Shown one piece after another: positions 54,266 to 62,160 of a stretch of DNA of 64,000 nucleotides (position 1 is the first letter of the stretch; each line of letters begins with the position of its first letter). The notes under the pieces are model-generated. The model searched no databases. It was not told the DNA's origin and was given only the letters and a program-made list of their open reading frames with translations. The translations under genes and the position numbers were made by a program. The stretch is from Schleiferilactobacillus shenzhenensis LY-73 (GTDB taxonomy: Bacteria; Bacillota; Bacilli; Lactobacillales; Lactobacillaceae): the NCBI RefSeq assembly GCF_000469325.1, contig NZ_KI271584.1, positions 147,226-211,225 on the forward strand, given 5' to 3'.

Positions 54266-54939
54266 ATCGAAAACAATTAATTAATGGTCAGAGTAAACAG
54301 GAAGTGGTGAAGTTCTTTAGCCAGTACCACTACAAGACGGAATTGGCTGCGCTTTGCCGTGCCCATCACTTGCCGGCAATCGGAACCAAGGCAGAGTTGA
54401 ATGCCCGATTGCGGGGCGCCATGCTGGGGACAGCAAGCAACATGGCACCAACACCAACACCGACTGCGTCACGCGGCCGTGCCCAGGCCTTGACGGCGTT
54501 TGAGATTACGTTAGACACGCCCATCGCCGGCTCCGGGTTTCGGTTCAACGCGGCTGCTCGGGAATTTTTTGCGGCCTATTTTCACATCCGTCGGTTTGCG
54601 TATACCAAACCCATGGCCATCGTGAAACGGCAGGCACTGGCCGACCCGTCTCAGAGATTAACTGTGCGGGACTTGGTGACGGTCTACCAGCAAACGCAAG
54701 AGCCGGCCGCCAAAAAAGCCTTCCTCGCCAATAATGCTGAGGAAGGCACCTATGAGTGGAACCACTTTGTCCGGGATTTCTGTGCCGATCCAGCGACAGC
54801 GCAATACCAGAGCAAGCTAAAAGCGGCGGCCCTATTATGGCGCCAGGTGCGGCAGGGACATGGTGAAAAGCGGTATCGGCATGCACTGCTGGCTGACTAC
54901 AGCACTCTCCTGCGGCAATACCAGCCTCATCAAAAGTGA
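54262..54939 (+). CDS. SAP-domain protein coupled to the Wadjet-like operon
   Basis: This 225-residue protein is the fifth gene of the operon. Residues about 10-50 form a SAP-type DNA-binding module (TELAALCRAHHLPAIGTKAE, then LNARLRG). A Thr/Pro-rich linker and a C-terminal domain of about 150 residues with many aromatic and basic residues follow. Known Wadjet sets have four genes, so this may be an accessory DNA-recognition or regulatory subunit, or a passenger. The ATGA overlap with jetD argues for a functional link. Its stop overlaps the convergent membrane-protein gene by 10 bp. Confidence 0.7.
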   Translation: MNRKQLINGQSKQEVVKFFSQYHYKTELAALCRAHHLPAIGTKAELNARLRGAMLGTASNMAPTPTPTASRGRAQALTAFEITLDTPIAGSGFRFNAAAREFFAAYFHIRRFAYTKPMAIVKRQALADPSQRLTVRDLVTVYQQTQEPAAKKAFLANNAEEGTYEWNHFVRDFCADPATAQYQSKLKAAALLWRQVRQGHGEKRYRHALLADYSTLLRQYQPHQK

Positions 54940-55316
54940 TACCGAATTGGCGGTTGCGGCGGCTCCGATCGGTGATCGTCATGCGGCGCTGGTTCTTTCT
55001 GTGGACGTCCGGCTTGTATCCATTTTTTGATATAGGCGCGGTAGTCTTCGACATTCCATTTGATGTATGCGCCGAGCATAAACGCCAGCGGCCAGAGCAA
55101 GACCACCAGGATCCACGAACGAATGTGTAACGCCATGAGGCCCAGCCACACCGCGAAGACGAACATGATGCCGTCGAAAAGCAGGGTATCGATGAACCGC
55201 CATTTATTCTTCCGGTGGGTTGGTGCATCGTAATTCGGCCAGCAGGCATAGACCTTGCTGTACAGCTGCTTGTTTTTCTGCAGGGTATCATGGAACCAAT
55301 GACCTGTTTGGGGCAT
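54930..55316 (-). CDS. Small membrane protein of unknown function
   Basis: The 128-residue protein has a basic N-terminal 40 residues, two or three hydrophobic helices (about residues 43-85) and a charged, Pro-rich C-terminal tail. I do not recognise the family. ATG 55316 lies 3 bp downstream of the GNAT gene's stop, so the two are co-transcribed leftward. It converges with the SAP-domain gene and overlaps it slightly. Confidence 0.6.
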   Translation of the reverse strand: MPQTGHWFHDTLQKNKQLYSKVYACWPNYDAPTHRKNKWRFIDTLLFDGIMFVFAVWLGLMALHIRSWILVVLLWPLAFMLGAYIKWNVEDYRAYIKKWIQAGRPQKEPAPHDDHRSEPPQPPIRYHF

Positions 55317-55319
55317 TTC

Positions 55320-55814
55320 TTACCTGTCCTTCCGATCGGGGCAGCGTTGTGTACCCAGCACCTTCGCCATGGTTGCATTGCGGAGCGCAACACCGTGGCG
55401 CAGTACCGTGTTCCGGTGCAATACATGGTACCCCTGGTGATGGAAGAAAGGCTCTGCGGTCAGTGAAGCAGCAACGGTGACAGTGCGGACACCGGCGCGG
55501 CGGGCGTCGTCCTCCAGCTGGCCCACCAGTTGCGTAGCAATCCCCTCGCGCTGGTGGGCAAAGTGCACATAGAGCCGGTCTAAATAACCCGTGGCGGTCA
55601 TGTTGGCGAAGCCGACGATTTCATCGTTGACGACGGCGACAAGTGTGTCATCGTTCGCCAGCGGCGCGCACCACTGGGCCGGGTCAATGGCGACCGGTGC
55701 CCAGGCGTCTTGCTGGACCGGTGTGTAGTCCGGTGTGGTCGATAGGTGCACGGTATCTTGAAAGAGGCGCACGATGGGCACGTCATCAGTATTTCTGTAC
55801 GGTCGAATTTCCAA
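55320..55814 (-). CDS. GNAT-family N-acetyltransferase
   Basis: The 164-residue acetyltransferase has the acetyl-CoA motif in LYVHFAHQREGIATQLVGQLE and the C-terminal strand pattern AEPFFHHQGYHVLHRNTV. I place the start at TTG 55814 (reading MEIRPYRNTDD); no ATG lies at this point and the upstream extension is not family-like. Substrate is unknown. It is first of a two-gene unit with the small membrane protein. Confidence 0.82.
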   Translation of the reverse strand: MEIRPYRNTDDVPIVRLFQDTVHLSTTPDYTPVQQDAWAPVAIDPAQWCAPLANDDTLVAVVNDEIVGFANMTATGYLDRLYVHFAHQREGIATQLVGQLEDDARRAGVRTVTVAASLTAEPFFHHQGYHVLHRNTVLRHGVALRNATMAKVLGTQRCPDRKDR

Positions 55815-55852
55815 CAGTATCCCCCCAAAGGTACTATCTGGTCCAGGTGCAG

Positions 55853-56173
55853 TTACAGCCAGTGGTCGAGCACGGCGTTGATCCCGGCAATAGCGGCGTA
55901 GACCACCCCGGCGGGCCAATTGAACGCCCGGCCGATGATGACTGCGGTGCTCCCAAAGATGATGATCTCTACCAGCCCGCGATACCCCTCTGTGAGGCGT
56001 GCTGGTGCCATAGGTGCCATGTAATGACTCCAGAATACCATAAGTAAAAGTGGGAAAAGTAGGCCAAGCAGCAGTTTGCTGAGTAAACCGCCGCGCCAGC
56101 CGCTGGCAATAAGCAGAATGACCGTGCCGAGTTCGACCAGAAAACGGATGACGGTATTGATGTCTTTAATCAT
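55853..56173 (-). CDS. YrdB/DUF2568-type membrane protein
   Basis: The 106-residue protein has four predicted membrane helices, typical of the DUF2568 (YrdB) family, starting MIKDINTVIRFLVELGTV. The family has no established role. The start lies within the end of the MerR gene (8-bp overlap), so it is co-expressed with and perhaps regulated by that protein. Confidence 0.75.
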   Translation of the reverse strand: MIKDINTVIRFLVELGTVILLIASGWRGGLLSKLLLGLLFPLLLMVFWSHYMAPMAPARLTEGYRGLVEIIIFGSTAVIIGRAFNWPAGVVYAAIAGINAVLDHWL

Positions 56174-56570
56174 CGATGGTTGCCAGCTTCTCGATGAGTG
56201 TATCCAGTGCGGGGGCGCTGGCCGGCGTTGTGACAGCCGTGACCATGGTTTGGGCCAAGGCAGCGAGTTGGCTGTAGTAGGCCGCGGTATGGGCAAACTC
56301 GGCTTGTTTAGTCGACATGAGGGCGAGCGTGTCCGCGCGGCAGTCGGCCGTTACGGGTTGAGTGCGCAACGCCAGGACCGTTTTGATTTCAGCGAGGGAT
56401 AAGTGGGCTTTCTTGAGGTTGGTAATGATTTTGAACGTGGCTTGGTCGGCTGCTGAGTAAAGCCAGTAGTGGTTGGCGGCCCGCTGCGGGACGAGCAGCC
56501 CGGTTTCTTCGTAGTAACGGAGGGTATCGCGGGTGGTGTGCATGGCAGCGGCGAAGGCGTGCGTGTTCAT
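56166..56570 (-). CDS. MerR-family transcriptional regulator
   Basis: The 134-residue protein has a MerR winged helix at the N-terminus (FAAAMHTTRDTLRYYEETGLLVP) and a long dimer helix. Two ATG codons are possible; ATG 56570 has better spacing from GAAAGAAG than ATG 56579. It is translationally coupled to a YrdB-type membrane gene and diverges from the ogt-ada operon. I see no clear 19-bp-spacer promoter next to it, so its target is not assigned. Confidence 0.85.
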   Translation of the reverse strand: MNTHAFAAAMHTTRDTLRYYEETGLLVPQRAANHYWLYSAADQATFKIITNLKKAHLSLAEIKTVLALRTQPVTADCRADTLALMSTKQAEFAHTAAYYSQLAALAQTMVTAVTTPASAPALDTLIEKLATIDD

Positions 56571-56775
56571 TGAAGCCATCTTCTTTCTTGATTGTTTAAT
56601 CGTAACATGGGGGCTGGCCCCCGGGTCAATGGTCAGGACAGTGTGGGATGAGAAAGCCAGATCGTGATATTTTCCTCCTGCTGGGCGTGCTAGAATGGGG
56701 CTACGATAAAGATGAATCACGGGCAGTCGGGTTTTCTGGGACATTTTCGTTGAATTGAGAAAGAGGGCGTGACCA

Positions 56776-57297
56776 ATGGAATTTGCGCAGCAAGTATATC
56801 CGTCGCCACTGGGGCCGTTAACGCTGCTCAGTGATGCTGACGCGATACTGGGACTGTGGTTTGCCGACCAGCAGCATTTCGGCGCCGGGTATGACCTCAG
56901 TTCAGTGCCGGTGCGGGAAAGTACGCCATTACGCGCTGCGACGGCCTGGCTGGGCCAGTATTTTGCGGGTGAACGACCAGATCCGCGGCAGGTGCCGCTG
57001 CACCCGGTAGTCACCGCCTTCCGTCAGCGGGTTCTGGCTGTCCTTGAAACGGTGCCCTACGGTGCGACGATTACCTATCAAGAGATTGCTGATCGCCTAC
57101 CCGGGGCTTCGGCCGCCGCTGCTCGGGCTGTGGGCGGTGCCGTCGGTCATAATCCCATTTCAATTATCATTCCCTGCCACCGGGTGGTGGGCAGGGACGG
57201 GTCGCTCACTGGTTATGCTGGCGGGATCAACCGGAAGATTGCGTTGCTGACCCTGGAAGGGCACGATCCCGAACGGCTCGCACATGACCGTATTTGA
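56776..57297 (+). CDS. ogt: Methylated-DNA-protein-cysteine methyltransferase
   Basis: This suicide enzyme removes methyl groups from O6-methylguanine by moving them to its own Cys. The 173-residue protein has the active site IIIPCHRVVGRDGSLTGYAGG near residue 135 and the DNA-binding helix ARAVGGAVGHNP. ATG 56776 follows AGAGGGCG. The stop overlaps the ada start (TGATG), forming a compact adaptive-response operon. Confidence 0.95.
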   Translation: MEFAQQVYPSPLGPLTLLSDADAILGLWFADQQHFGAGYDLSSVPVRESTPLRAATAWLGQYFAGERPDPRQVPLHPVVTAFRQRVLAVLETVPYGATITYQEIADRLPGASAAAARAVGGAVGHNPISIIIPCHRVVGRDGSLTGYAGGINRKIALLTLEGHDPERLAHDRI

Positions 57298-57866
57298 TGA
57301 GCGTCGGCGGAGTACCAACGGATGCGCAATGGGCGGCTATCACCACTAACGACACCGCCGCTGATGGCCAATTTTGGTATGCGGTGCAAAGCACAATGAT
57401 TTTTTGCCGACCATCCTGTCCGTCCCGCTTACCCAAGCGGGAGAACGTCACTGTGTACGCTGATCCGCATGCTGCTCTGGCCGCGGGTTATCGACCGTGC
57501 AAACGATGCCGACCACTGGCCCAGCCCGTCAGTAACGCCACCTGGGTGGCCGAGATCGATACGCTTTTAGCGACGCACTCCCAGGAACCGCTGACCTTGA
57601 ATGAGCTCGCCAGCCTGGCCCACGGTTCCGCGTCGTATCTCCGCCACGTTTATCAAGCAGCCACCGGTGCAACGCCATTGCAGCGGCTCAAAACGATTCG
57701 ACTGACACGGGCCAAGGCATTGCTGACAGCAACGGACTTGACCGTTGCTCAGATTGGCGTACTGGTGGGGATACCCACGACTTCTTATTTCATCGCGGCA
57801 TTTCGCACCGTCTATGGACAAACGCCGCTTCAGTTTCGGCGAGAGTGCCAGAAACGTAATTGCTGA
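57297..57866 (+). CDS. adaA: AdaA-type methylphosphotriester acceptor and AraC regulator
   Basis: The protein senses DNA alkylation by accepting methyl groups from phosphotriesters and then activates repair genes. The N-terminal Ada domain has all four zinc Cys: FCRPSC (two) and YRPCKRC (two). The C-terminal AraC double helix-turn-helix (LNELASLAHGSASYLRHVYQ and VAQIGVLVGIPTTSYFIAAFR) covers residues about 85-185. It is 189 residues long, close to the norm for AdaA. It starts at ATG 57297 coupled to ogt, its probable target along with itself. Confidence 0.95.
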   Translation: MSVGGVPTDAQWAAITTNDTAADGQFWYAVQSTMIFCRPSCPSRLPKRENVTVYADPHAALAAGYRPCKRCRPLAQPVSNATWVAEIDTLLATHSQEPLTLNELASLAHGSASYLRHVYQAATGATPLQRLKTIRLTRAKALLTATDLTVAQIGVLVGIPTTSYFIAAFRTVYGQTPLQFRRECQKRNC

Positions 57867-57903
57867 TTGTCAGTGATGGGCAGGTAGCTAACATCATTTT
57901 ATT

Positions 57904-57949
57904 AATCCCCCGGTGACACCGCACAAACGCTGTCGTCGGGGGATTTTTA
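57904..57949 (+). terminator. Terminator after ogt-adaA
   Basis: AATCCCCCG pairs with CGGGGGATT, followed by TTTT. The loop contains GTGACACC, resembling a half of the operators 60 bp downstream. Confidence 0.85.
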
Positions 57950-57966
57950 AATATTTTTTGGAAATG

Positions 57967-58024
57967 TTGACACGGTGTCACCATTGCAGTATACTATTTC
58001 CAATTAAGTGACACGGTGTCACTT
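57967..58024 (+). promoter_or_regulatory. Promoter with two identical palindromic operators for the MFS gene
   Basis: A perfect -35 TTGACA (57967-57972) is 17 bp from TATACT (57990-57995). TGACACGGTGTCA overlaps the -35 (57968-57980). AAGTGACACGGTGTCACTT lies downstream of the start (58006-58024). Centres are 41 bp apart, about four helical turns. The form suits a TetR-type repressor, but none is encoded next to it. Confidence 0.8.
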
Positions 58025-58057
58025 ATTTCAAGCCAAGAGAAACCGGGGGTCACCACC

Positions 58058-59548
58058 ATGACCAAGAAAAACAGTACCTTTGCGCTCATCATCTTCATTA
58101 TTGGGGTCTTCATGTCCGCCCTGGACAACGGTATCATCTCCAGTGCACTGTCGACGATCAATTACTCTTTCCACGTCAACGAAGTCCAAGGCACGTGGGG
58201 CATTACCTTGTATACGCTGGGCATGGCCATCGCGACGCCAATCATCGGCAAGTTGGCGGATAAGTTCGGCCGCCGCAAGCTCTTCCTGATTGAGATTGCC
58301 ATTTTCGCCTTCGGCTCTCTGCTGGTCGCACTGAGCCCGAATTTCATTTTCTTCCTGGCAGCGCGCCTCGTGCAGTCCATCGGTGGCGGCGGGATCTTCA
58401 TTATTGCCTCTAGCCACATTCTGGCGACATATCCTAAGTCGCAGCAAGGTGCGCTGTTGGGTGCGCTGGGCGCGGTGAACGGCATCGCGTCGGTCGTGGG
58501 GCCTAATCTGGGCAGTCTGATCCTGAACCTCACCGGCCAATGGCACTGGCTCTTCCTGATCAACCTGCCAATCGCCATCTTCATCGTGATTGCCGGCTTC
58601 TTCGCCATTCCAGAGACCAAGGCAAGCGTCATCAAGGCCTTGGACTACAAGGGGCTGGTACTGCTGACGCTGGGTATCTTCAGCCTCATGCTGGCCATCA
58701 CCAATCTGTGCAGTGACGCGTTGCTGGCGAGTCTGCTGACGCCGCAGGTTTGGGGCTTGCTGGTGTTGGGGGCGATTCTATTCTTCAGCTTTATGCGGGT
58801 GGAGAAAGGCGTACGGGACAACGTGGATCCTTTCTTGCCTTACCAGCTGATCAAGAGTAACGGCTTCCTGCTCACGCTGCTCATGGGCCTGCTGTCCGGT
58901 GCGCTGATTGCTGTGTTCGTGTTCATTCCTAGTTTCGTTGAGCAGCGCTACGGCATTTCTGCGAACAACAGCGGCGTCTGGATGAGCGGCATCGGGTTGG
59001 GTTCCATTGTTGGTGCCGCAGTCGGCGGCATGCTGGTGAGTAAGCTGGGCGCGACCAAGTCGATCATCGTATCGGGGACCCTGTCGACGATTGGCTTCGG
59101 CCTCGTCGCCTTCCTCAGTCCCACTACGCTGTGGTTCATCATTGCATCCACCATCGCCGGCATTGGTTTTGGGATGCTGATGGGGGCACCGTTCTCTGTC
59201 TTGATGTCCGAAATTGCCAGCAAGAAAGACAATGGGGTGGCACTGGGGACGCTCTCCGTCAGCCGCCAGATTGGGTTGACGGTGGCCCCGACGATTTATG
59301 CCACGTTGATCCAGAGCGGCTTCAGCAAGCTAGCCGTGGCCGGCGGGACGGCCTCCATTGAGAGTTTCTACCGCAGCATCCAGGGAATGGCTGCTGGTGC
59401 GCATAGAAGCCAATTGCTGGCTAACTTCTACACGGTGGCTCAGCAAGCTTATCAGAACATGTTTATTCTAGCCGTGGCGGCTTCGGCAATTATCTTGCTC
59501 GGTGGGTTGTATCTGCATCAGAAGCATTTGCAGCCGAGTGTCGATTAG
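58058..59548 (+). CDS. MFS multidrug exporter, DHA2 type
   Basis: The 496-residue protein has about 14 membrane helices. Motif A is GKLADKFGRRK between helices 2 and 3, and FMSALDNGIISSAL in helix 1 is the D1-like motif. A motif C-like GIASVVGPNLGSLI lies in helix 5. ATG 58058 follows GGGGGT. It is under a strong promoter with two palindromes, which points to tight repression by an unlinked regulator. The stop is directly followed by the headless flavodoxin-fold fragment. Confidence 0.92.
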   Translation: MTKKNSTFALIIFIIGVFMSALDNGIISSALSTINYSFHVNEVQGTWGITLYTLGMAIATPIIGKLADKFGRRKLFLIEIAIFAFGSLLVALSPNFIFFLAARLVQSIGGGGIFIIASSHILATYPKSQQGALLGALGAVNGIASVVGPNLGSLILNLTGQWHWLFLINLPIAIFIVIAGFFAIPETKASVIKALDYKGLVLLTLGIFSLMLAITNLCSDALLASLLTPQVWGLLVLGAILFFSFMRVEKGVRDNVDPFLPYQLIKSNGFLLTLLMGLLSGALIAVFVFIPSFVEQRYGISANNSGVWMSGIGLGSIVGAAVGGMLVSKLGATKSIIVSGTLSTIGFGLVAFLSPTTLWFIIASTIAGIGFGMLMGAPFSVLMSEIASKKDNGVALGTLSVSRQIGLTVAPTIYATLIQSGFSKLAVAGGTASIESFYRSIQGMAAGAHRSQLLANFYTVAQQAYQNMFILAVAASAIILLGGLYLHQKHLQPSVD

Positions 59549-59553
59549 AGGCC

Positions 59554-59901
59554 TTGATTATCGTAACCCCGATTTGGTGGAACGATATTCCTGGAATGCT
59601 CAAGGGATTCGTTGATAAAGTGATGAAGGAAGGACCAGGACTGACCCACGTCGTGACGAAGCGAGGTGTTCAGGGCACGTTGACTAACATTAAGAAAGGC
59701 TACGTGCTGACGACGTCCACATCGCCGACATTTTACCTGCGGTTCTTCTGCGGCAACGCCATCAAAAAAGTGTTTATCGACGCGACGTTGAAGCAGCTGG
59801 GTATCCATCATGTGCGGTGGTCGAATCTGGGTGGGATTACAAGCGCCACTAAGGAAAAGCGGCAGAAGTATCTGCAATCAGTTTCCCAAATGACGTTTTA
59901 G
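59554..59901 (+). pseudogene. N-terminally truncated flavodoxin-fold NAD(P)H oxidoreductase
   Basis: The frame opens at TTG 59554 in the middle of a family motif (IIVTPIWWNDIPGMLKGFVDKV) that normally lies about 70 residues into NAD(P)H-quinone or azoreductase-type proteins. About 115 residues of C-terminal half follow. The flavin-binding N-terminal part is absent, so it cannot be functional. It begins 5 bp after the MFS stop, suggesting a deletion that joined the two genes. Confidence 0.75.
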
Positions 59902-59990
59902 GGCAACCCTGAATCCTCGCCAATTATGGTGGGGATACTTTTGATTCGGAATTTTCCGGAGGTCGGGCAGATTGCTTGCACAATATTGTT

Positions 59991-60003
59991 TAGTACTATA
60001 CTA
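59991..60003 (+). promoter_or_regulatory. Possible MarR operator
   Basis: TAGTA-CTA-TACTA is a perfect dyad overlapping a TATACT/TATAAT region 30 bp before the MarR start. It is probably autoregulatory. Confidence 0.5.
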
Positions 60004-60033
60004 TAATTGATGTCCAGACAAGGAGGTTCACCT

Positions 60034-60513
60034 GTGACAACAACATTTGCTGATCTGCTTGACGCATTCCTAAAAGTGAACAATCAACTCACTCAGATTC
60101 AAAAAAGGCCGGTGGCGATTACGCCAACGGTAAAAGTGAGCACCAGCGCACTCCATCTTATTGACATCGTGGGTCGCTTTCCCCAAGCCAACATGACTGA
60201 ACTGGCGATGAAGCTGGGGGTAACCAAAGGCGCAATTTCGCAACAAGTGAGGAATTTGCAACAGCAGGGTCTATTGCAAGCTGTCAACCGGGCGGATGAT
60301 CAGAAAACCAAGCGTCTCGTGTTGACCAGCCAAGGCAGAACACTCTATCACGCACACCTCGCCCTGCATCGTGATTTGTATGCGGCTGTCCAAGACGATC
60401 TGACAGACTTCACTGACGAACAGTTGGCCACCCTCCGCACCATTCTTGAGCAAATCTCCCAAAGTATCACGACGTACCAAGATGAATTAACAGAAAAGAG
60501 CGTGCAGCCATGA
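60034..60513 (+). CDS. MarR-family transcriptional regulator
   Basis: The 159-residue protein has a winged helix (ANMTELAMKLGVTKGAISQQVRNL, then the wing ADDQKTKRLVLTS). It starts at GTG 60034 after a perfect AAGGAGGT. The stop overlaps the next gene by 4 bp, so the regulator and the unrecognised protein are made together. A TAGTA/TACTA dyad lies over the promoter. Base composition here is lower in GC than in the core region. Confidence 0.88.
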   Translation: MTTTFADLLDAFLKVNNQLTQIQKRPVAITPTVKVSTSALHLIDIVGRFPQANMTELAMKLGVTKGAISQQVRNLQQQGLLQAVNRADDQKTKRLVLTSQGRTLYHAHLALHRDLYAAVQDDLTDFTDEQLATLRTILEQISQSITTYQDELTEKSVQP

Positions 60514-61268
60514 CACCAATGATTTTTGTGATTGATGGGCAACAGGTCAGCAAAGAACGGATCGATGTTTGGGAAATTAATCGCATTGACCATGAGTATC
60601 GGTTTTTGACCAAAAAAGGATTCCATTTTTCCTATGAGTTCCCTCAATTGTTAGCCCGGCATGATGTGGCAGGTGCCCGGCAGGAAATGGCTGCAATGAA
60701 GGCGGCTCAAAGCCCGGATACATTTCGCCAGCTGTTACTCCCCAAATATACTTTGGGCAATGCTGCTTCCCACATGGCTGCCTTGTTTTCACGACAACGC
60801 AGGTTCAGTGTGACGGATATTATTATCCCTCAGTCAGAGCGCACGCCCACAGAGGTGATGACAGCTATCAACGACATTATGTTAATCAACACGGCGGCGC
60901 ATCGAAAAATCAATTTAGCCACCAACCCTGACCACTTCGTCCTACAAGAGACTGCCAAGAACGTCCAAGAAGTTTTTGAGATCACAGGCGGATCGCCATT
61001 ACCCACCCATTTCTTTGCGCACTATGGGGATGAGGAAGGCTTACAGTCGCAACTAAGCAAGGGGTTCCACGTGCAGGCTGCCGGGACCGCCCGCCTGGCC
61101 GACGGGACGATTATCGGCGGTGTGCGCCATCAAATTAAAAAAGAAGCCGCTGGTTTGCACTTTCGGGCACTGGTAGAGTTTCCGGCACTGGTGCCGAATA
61201 CCATGATCCGGCAGCACCAATATCATTTGGCGTGTGAATTCAGGGGCTGGTTGGATGCGGTATTATAA
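60510..61268 (+). CDS. Unrecognised protein coupled to a MarR regulator
   Basis: This 252-residue soluble protein has no signal peptide or membrane helix, and I do not recognise its family. Visible features are an N-terminal beta-rich start (MIFVIDGQQVSKERIDVWEI), a helical middle with two SxxR-type segments, PLPTHFFAHYGDEEG near residue 168 and a beta-rich end with repeated basic and aromatic residues. The last 90 residues could be a small ligand-binding barrel. The 4-bp overlap with the MarR gene makes it the probable effector or target of that regulator. Confidence 0.6.
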   Translation: MTPMIFVIDGQQVSKERIDVWEINRIDHEYRFLTKKGFHFSYEFPQLLARHDVAGARQEMAAMKAAQSPDTFRQLLLPKYTLGNAASHMAALFSRQRRFSVTDIIIPQSERTPTEVMTAINDIMLINTAAHRKINLATNPDHFVLQETAKNVQEVFEITGGSPLPTHFFAHYGDEEGLQSQLSKGFHVQAAGTARLADGTIIGGVRHQIKKEAAGLHFRALVEFPALVPNTMIRQHQYHLACEFRGWLDAVL

Positions 61269-61335
61269 CGCGCTGCCTAATTAGGTGTATGTAAATCAAA
61301 TTGCGGTCCCAATAAGTTTTTAAAAAGGCCCTTTA

Positions 61336-61364
61336 TTGACTTAAAAGAGTGTTCTCTGTATTAT
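61336..61364 (+). promoter_or_regulatory. Promoter of the second toxin-antitoxin pair
   Basis: TTGACT (61336-61341) is 17 bp from TATTAT (61359-61364). The -10 lies in TGTATTATTTACA, a weak dyad that may be the antitoxin site. Confidence 0.7.
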
Positions 61365-61387
61365 TTACAATCGGAAGAGATGAGGAT

Positions 61388-61696
61388 ATGAAAGTTTTAG
61401 ACGTCCCCACAGTGAGCATAACCGAGTTAAAGAAAGATCCGGCCAAAGTGGCTAAGATGGCTGCGGACATGGGAATTGGTGTTTACGTCCTGAATCGGGG
61501 TAAGGCTATTAGCGTGACGCTCACCCCGGAACAGTATGCCGCGTTAGTTGCTGATCAAGAGAGACTGTTGGACTTAGAAGTGGAACGGCAAGCCATCGAG
61601 AATATCAAGAATGACTCAGGTGAGCGGATTCCTGCCGAAAAGGTCATTGGCCATCCTATTGGCGATACCATTGATCCTGATGATGGCTGGGAATAG
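61388..61696 (+). CDS. Phd/YefM-type antitoxin
   Basis: The 102-residue protein has the Phd/YefM pattern at the N-terminus (VSITELKKDPAKVAKMA, VYVLNRGKAISVTLTPEQY) and an acidic C-terminal toxin-binding tail. ATG 61388 follows GAAGAGATGAGG. It overlaps the toxin frame by 14 bp. Because the toxin gene is cut by a stop codon, the antitoxin may now be dispensable or act on a related toxin elsewhere. Confidence 0.85.
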   Translation: MKVLDVPTVSITELKKDPAKVAKMAADMGIGVYVLNRGKAISVTLTPEQYAALVADQERLLDLEVERQAIENIKNDSGERIPAEKVIGHPIGDTIDPDDGWE

Positions 61697-62021
61697 TTTC
61701 TCTATGGACAATTATCAAGTCAGCTTTTATCCCGAAGCCCAAGCAGAATTCGAAAAATTGAAAGGGTCACAACGGGTGTTCGTTGATAAGGTACTCATTC
61801 GACTCCGTCAACTTGAAATGAACGCTGGACAAGAGCTGCATGGACCATTAGCAGGTTTTCGCAAGCTCAAAAGCAAAAAAACAGGGTTGCGTATTGTATT
61901 TGGTCAGTCGTCCCAAGGAATTACCATTATTGACATTGTGGCGGTCGGCTAGCGCAAGGATTTGCGAGTATACCGGGATGCAGAAAAGCGCATACAAAGA
62001 AAAAACGGCCATAATAGATGA
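61683..62021 (+). pseudogene. RelE/ParE-type toxin truncated by an in-frame stop
   Basis: The frame from ATG 61683 encodes a RelE-like toxin (YQVSFYPEAQAEFEKLKGSQ, FRKLKSKKTGLRIVFG, IDIVAVG) but meets TAG at 61950-61952. The same frame continues past the stop as RKDLRVYRDAEKRIQRKNG to TGA 62019. The family normally ends VAVGxRxDxxVYxxAxxR, so the TAG has replaced one codon inside the conserved C-terminus, where catalytic residues lie. The 89-residue product is probably inactive. Confidence 0.75.
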
Positions 62022-62029
62022 CTTACAGA

Positions 62030-62080
62030 AGAAATGAGGTGATTACCCGCATGTGAATGGTGGATAATCACCTCATTTCT
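62030..62080. terminator. Perfect 16-bp hairpin
   Basis: AGAAATGAGGTGATTA pairs perfectly with TAATCACCTCATTTCT around a 19-nt loop. It lacks a long T run. It lies between the decayed toxin and the convergent aldo/keto reductase, so a bidirectional terminator is plausible. Confidence 0.5.
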
Positions 62081-62160
62081 TGTTGGTTAACGGTTGTACG
62101 TTCGTAAAACGCAAATACGAGTGATCAATGTCTCTTTGATAAGTCTGATAGGGTCTCAGT

